Shown here one piece after another: positions 13,282 through 13,680 of a DNA stretch of 13,680 nt (positions within the stretch are counted from its first letter, which is position 1; every line of letters begins with the position of its first letter). Both the position numbers and the translations under genes were made by a program. Under the pieces are notes generated by a model that saw nothing but the letters and a program-made list of their open reading frames with translations, was not told where the DNA came from and ran no database searches. The DNA lies in the NCBI GenBank assembly GCA_019090765.1, contig JAHRVJ010000167.1:1-13680 (forward strand). Reading direction: 5' to 3'. Source of the stretch: Ilumatobacteraceae bacterium (GTDB taxonomy: Bacteria; Actinomycetota; Acidimicrobiia; Acidimicrobiales; Ilumatobacteraceae).

Positions 13282-13680
13282 GTGTTCTCGCTACAGCATC
13301 AATTCTTGCTGCACGTGTCCTGCCGGCCTCGGAGGACATCCCGTTCGACGACAAGGGGTACACCACCGAGCACTGGCTGTTCGCTCCCACTTGGGAAACG
13401 ATCATTGGCTCCACCGCCTCGATCATCATCTTTGCGGCGATCTACAAGTTTGCAGGCCCTGTGATCAAGCAGAGCTTCGCCGACCGCACATCAGGCATCC
13501 AAGCCGAACTCGACAAGTCGGCAACGGCCAAAGCCGAGGCCGAAGCCGAAGCTGTTCGGATTCGGGAAGCCAAGGGCGACATCGACGCTGAACGTAGTCG
13601 TCTCTACGCCGATGCCGACATGCAGGCTGAAGCGCTACTCACTGATGGCCGGGCCAAGATCGAGACCGAGATGGTCGAGC
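13278..13680 (+). CDS. Second ATP synthase b-type subunit (b, or the b part of a b-delta fusion), 3' truncated by the window
   Basis: The frame opens at the ATG at 13278, overlapping the atpF stop by ATGA, and stays open for 134 codons to the window end, so the C-terminus is missing. It begins with a 35-residue polar/acidic N-terminus (…'PASEDIPFDDKGYTTEHW'), followed by a membrane segment at about 38-58 ('TWETIIGSTASIIIFAAIYKF') and 'AGPVIKQSFADRTSGIQAELDKS'. From there it is a continuous Ala/Glu/Arg-rich coiled coil, the plan of a stalk b subunit. Two adjacent b-type genes suggest a b/b' heterodimer. In mycobacteria the second gene is a b-delta fusion (atpH), and from what is visible here the two options cannot be told apart. 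Confidence 0.88.
   Translation, partial: MSVLATASILAARVLPASEDIPFDDKGYTTEHWLFAPTWETIIGSTASIIIFAAIYKFAGPVIKQSFADRTSGIQAELDKSATAKAEAEAEAVRIREAKGDIDAERSRLYADADMQAEALLTDGRAKIETEMVE

Noticed and set aside
13106..13591. A 161-codon forward frame overlapping atpF and the second b-type gene.
   Set aside because: It lies in a different frame from two clear coiled-coil stalk genes joined by an ATGA overlap; its sequence has no family features.
1..13680. Searched by eye for tRNA or rRNA genes, CRISPR arrays, transposases, integrases, toxin-antitoxin pairs and defence genes.
   Set aside because: None seen; the window is coding-dense housekeeping and metabolic sequence.

Overview
The window reads as a GC-rich, ordinary chromosomal segment from an actinobacterium, most likely a member of the Acidimicrobiia. 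This assignment is inferred from gene order and protein style, not from a search. The order prfA, prmC, (insert), rpiB, glyA, decaprenyl/undecaprenyl-phosphate sugar-1-phosphate transferase, atpI-like genes, atpB, atpE, atpF matches the classic actinobacterial block known from Mycobacterium and Streptomyces. The surface-protein tail at the left edge is also of a type common in Actinomycetota.

Layout. Positions 2-283 hold the end of a secreted or surface protein. Positions 325-1407 encode an uncharacterised 360-residue protein, followed by release factor 1 (prfA, 1440-2519) and its glutamine methyltransferase (prmC, 2522-3397), which lie 2 nt apart. Two genes then run the other way, convergent with prmC: a nucleoside hydrolase (5561-6535, transcribed first) and a cytosolic dipeptidyl-peptidase IV-type S9 peptidase (3405-5522). 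A lipoprotein gene (6574-7428) diverges from them. After it comes a short, previously unlisted remnant (7419-7547) that resembles the tail of the surface protein at the left edge. The forward block resumes with rpiB (start placed at 7634), glyA, the membrane sugar-phosphate transferase, two small AtpZ/AtpI-type membrane proteins, and the Fo genes atpB (a), atpE (c), atpF (b) and a second b-type gene cut by the window end.

How the genes work together. PrmC methylates the GGQ glutamine of PrfA, so that pair is one translation-termination module. RpiB and GlyA feed pentose-phosphate and one-carbon metabolism. The sugar-phosphate transferase starts a cell-envelope polymer on a lipid carrier. The AtpZ/AtpI pair probably helps assemble the ATP synthase whose membrane sector follows. 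The c subunit lacks the Na+ ligands, so the enzyme should be proton-coupled.

No new defence, mobile or CRISPR-like system is visible. The points most worth a second look are the surface-domain remnant before rpiB, the reverse-strand cassette occupying the slot where many actinobacteria carry the Sua5/TsaC gene, a perfect 29-bp palindrome inside the uncharacterised gene, and the b subunit with an unusually long acidic N-terminus followed by a second b subunit through an ATGA overlap.
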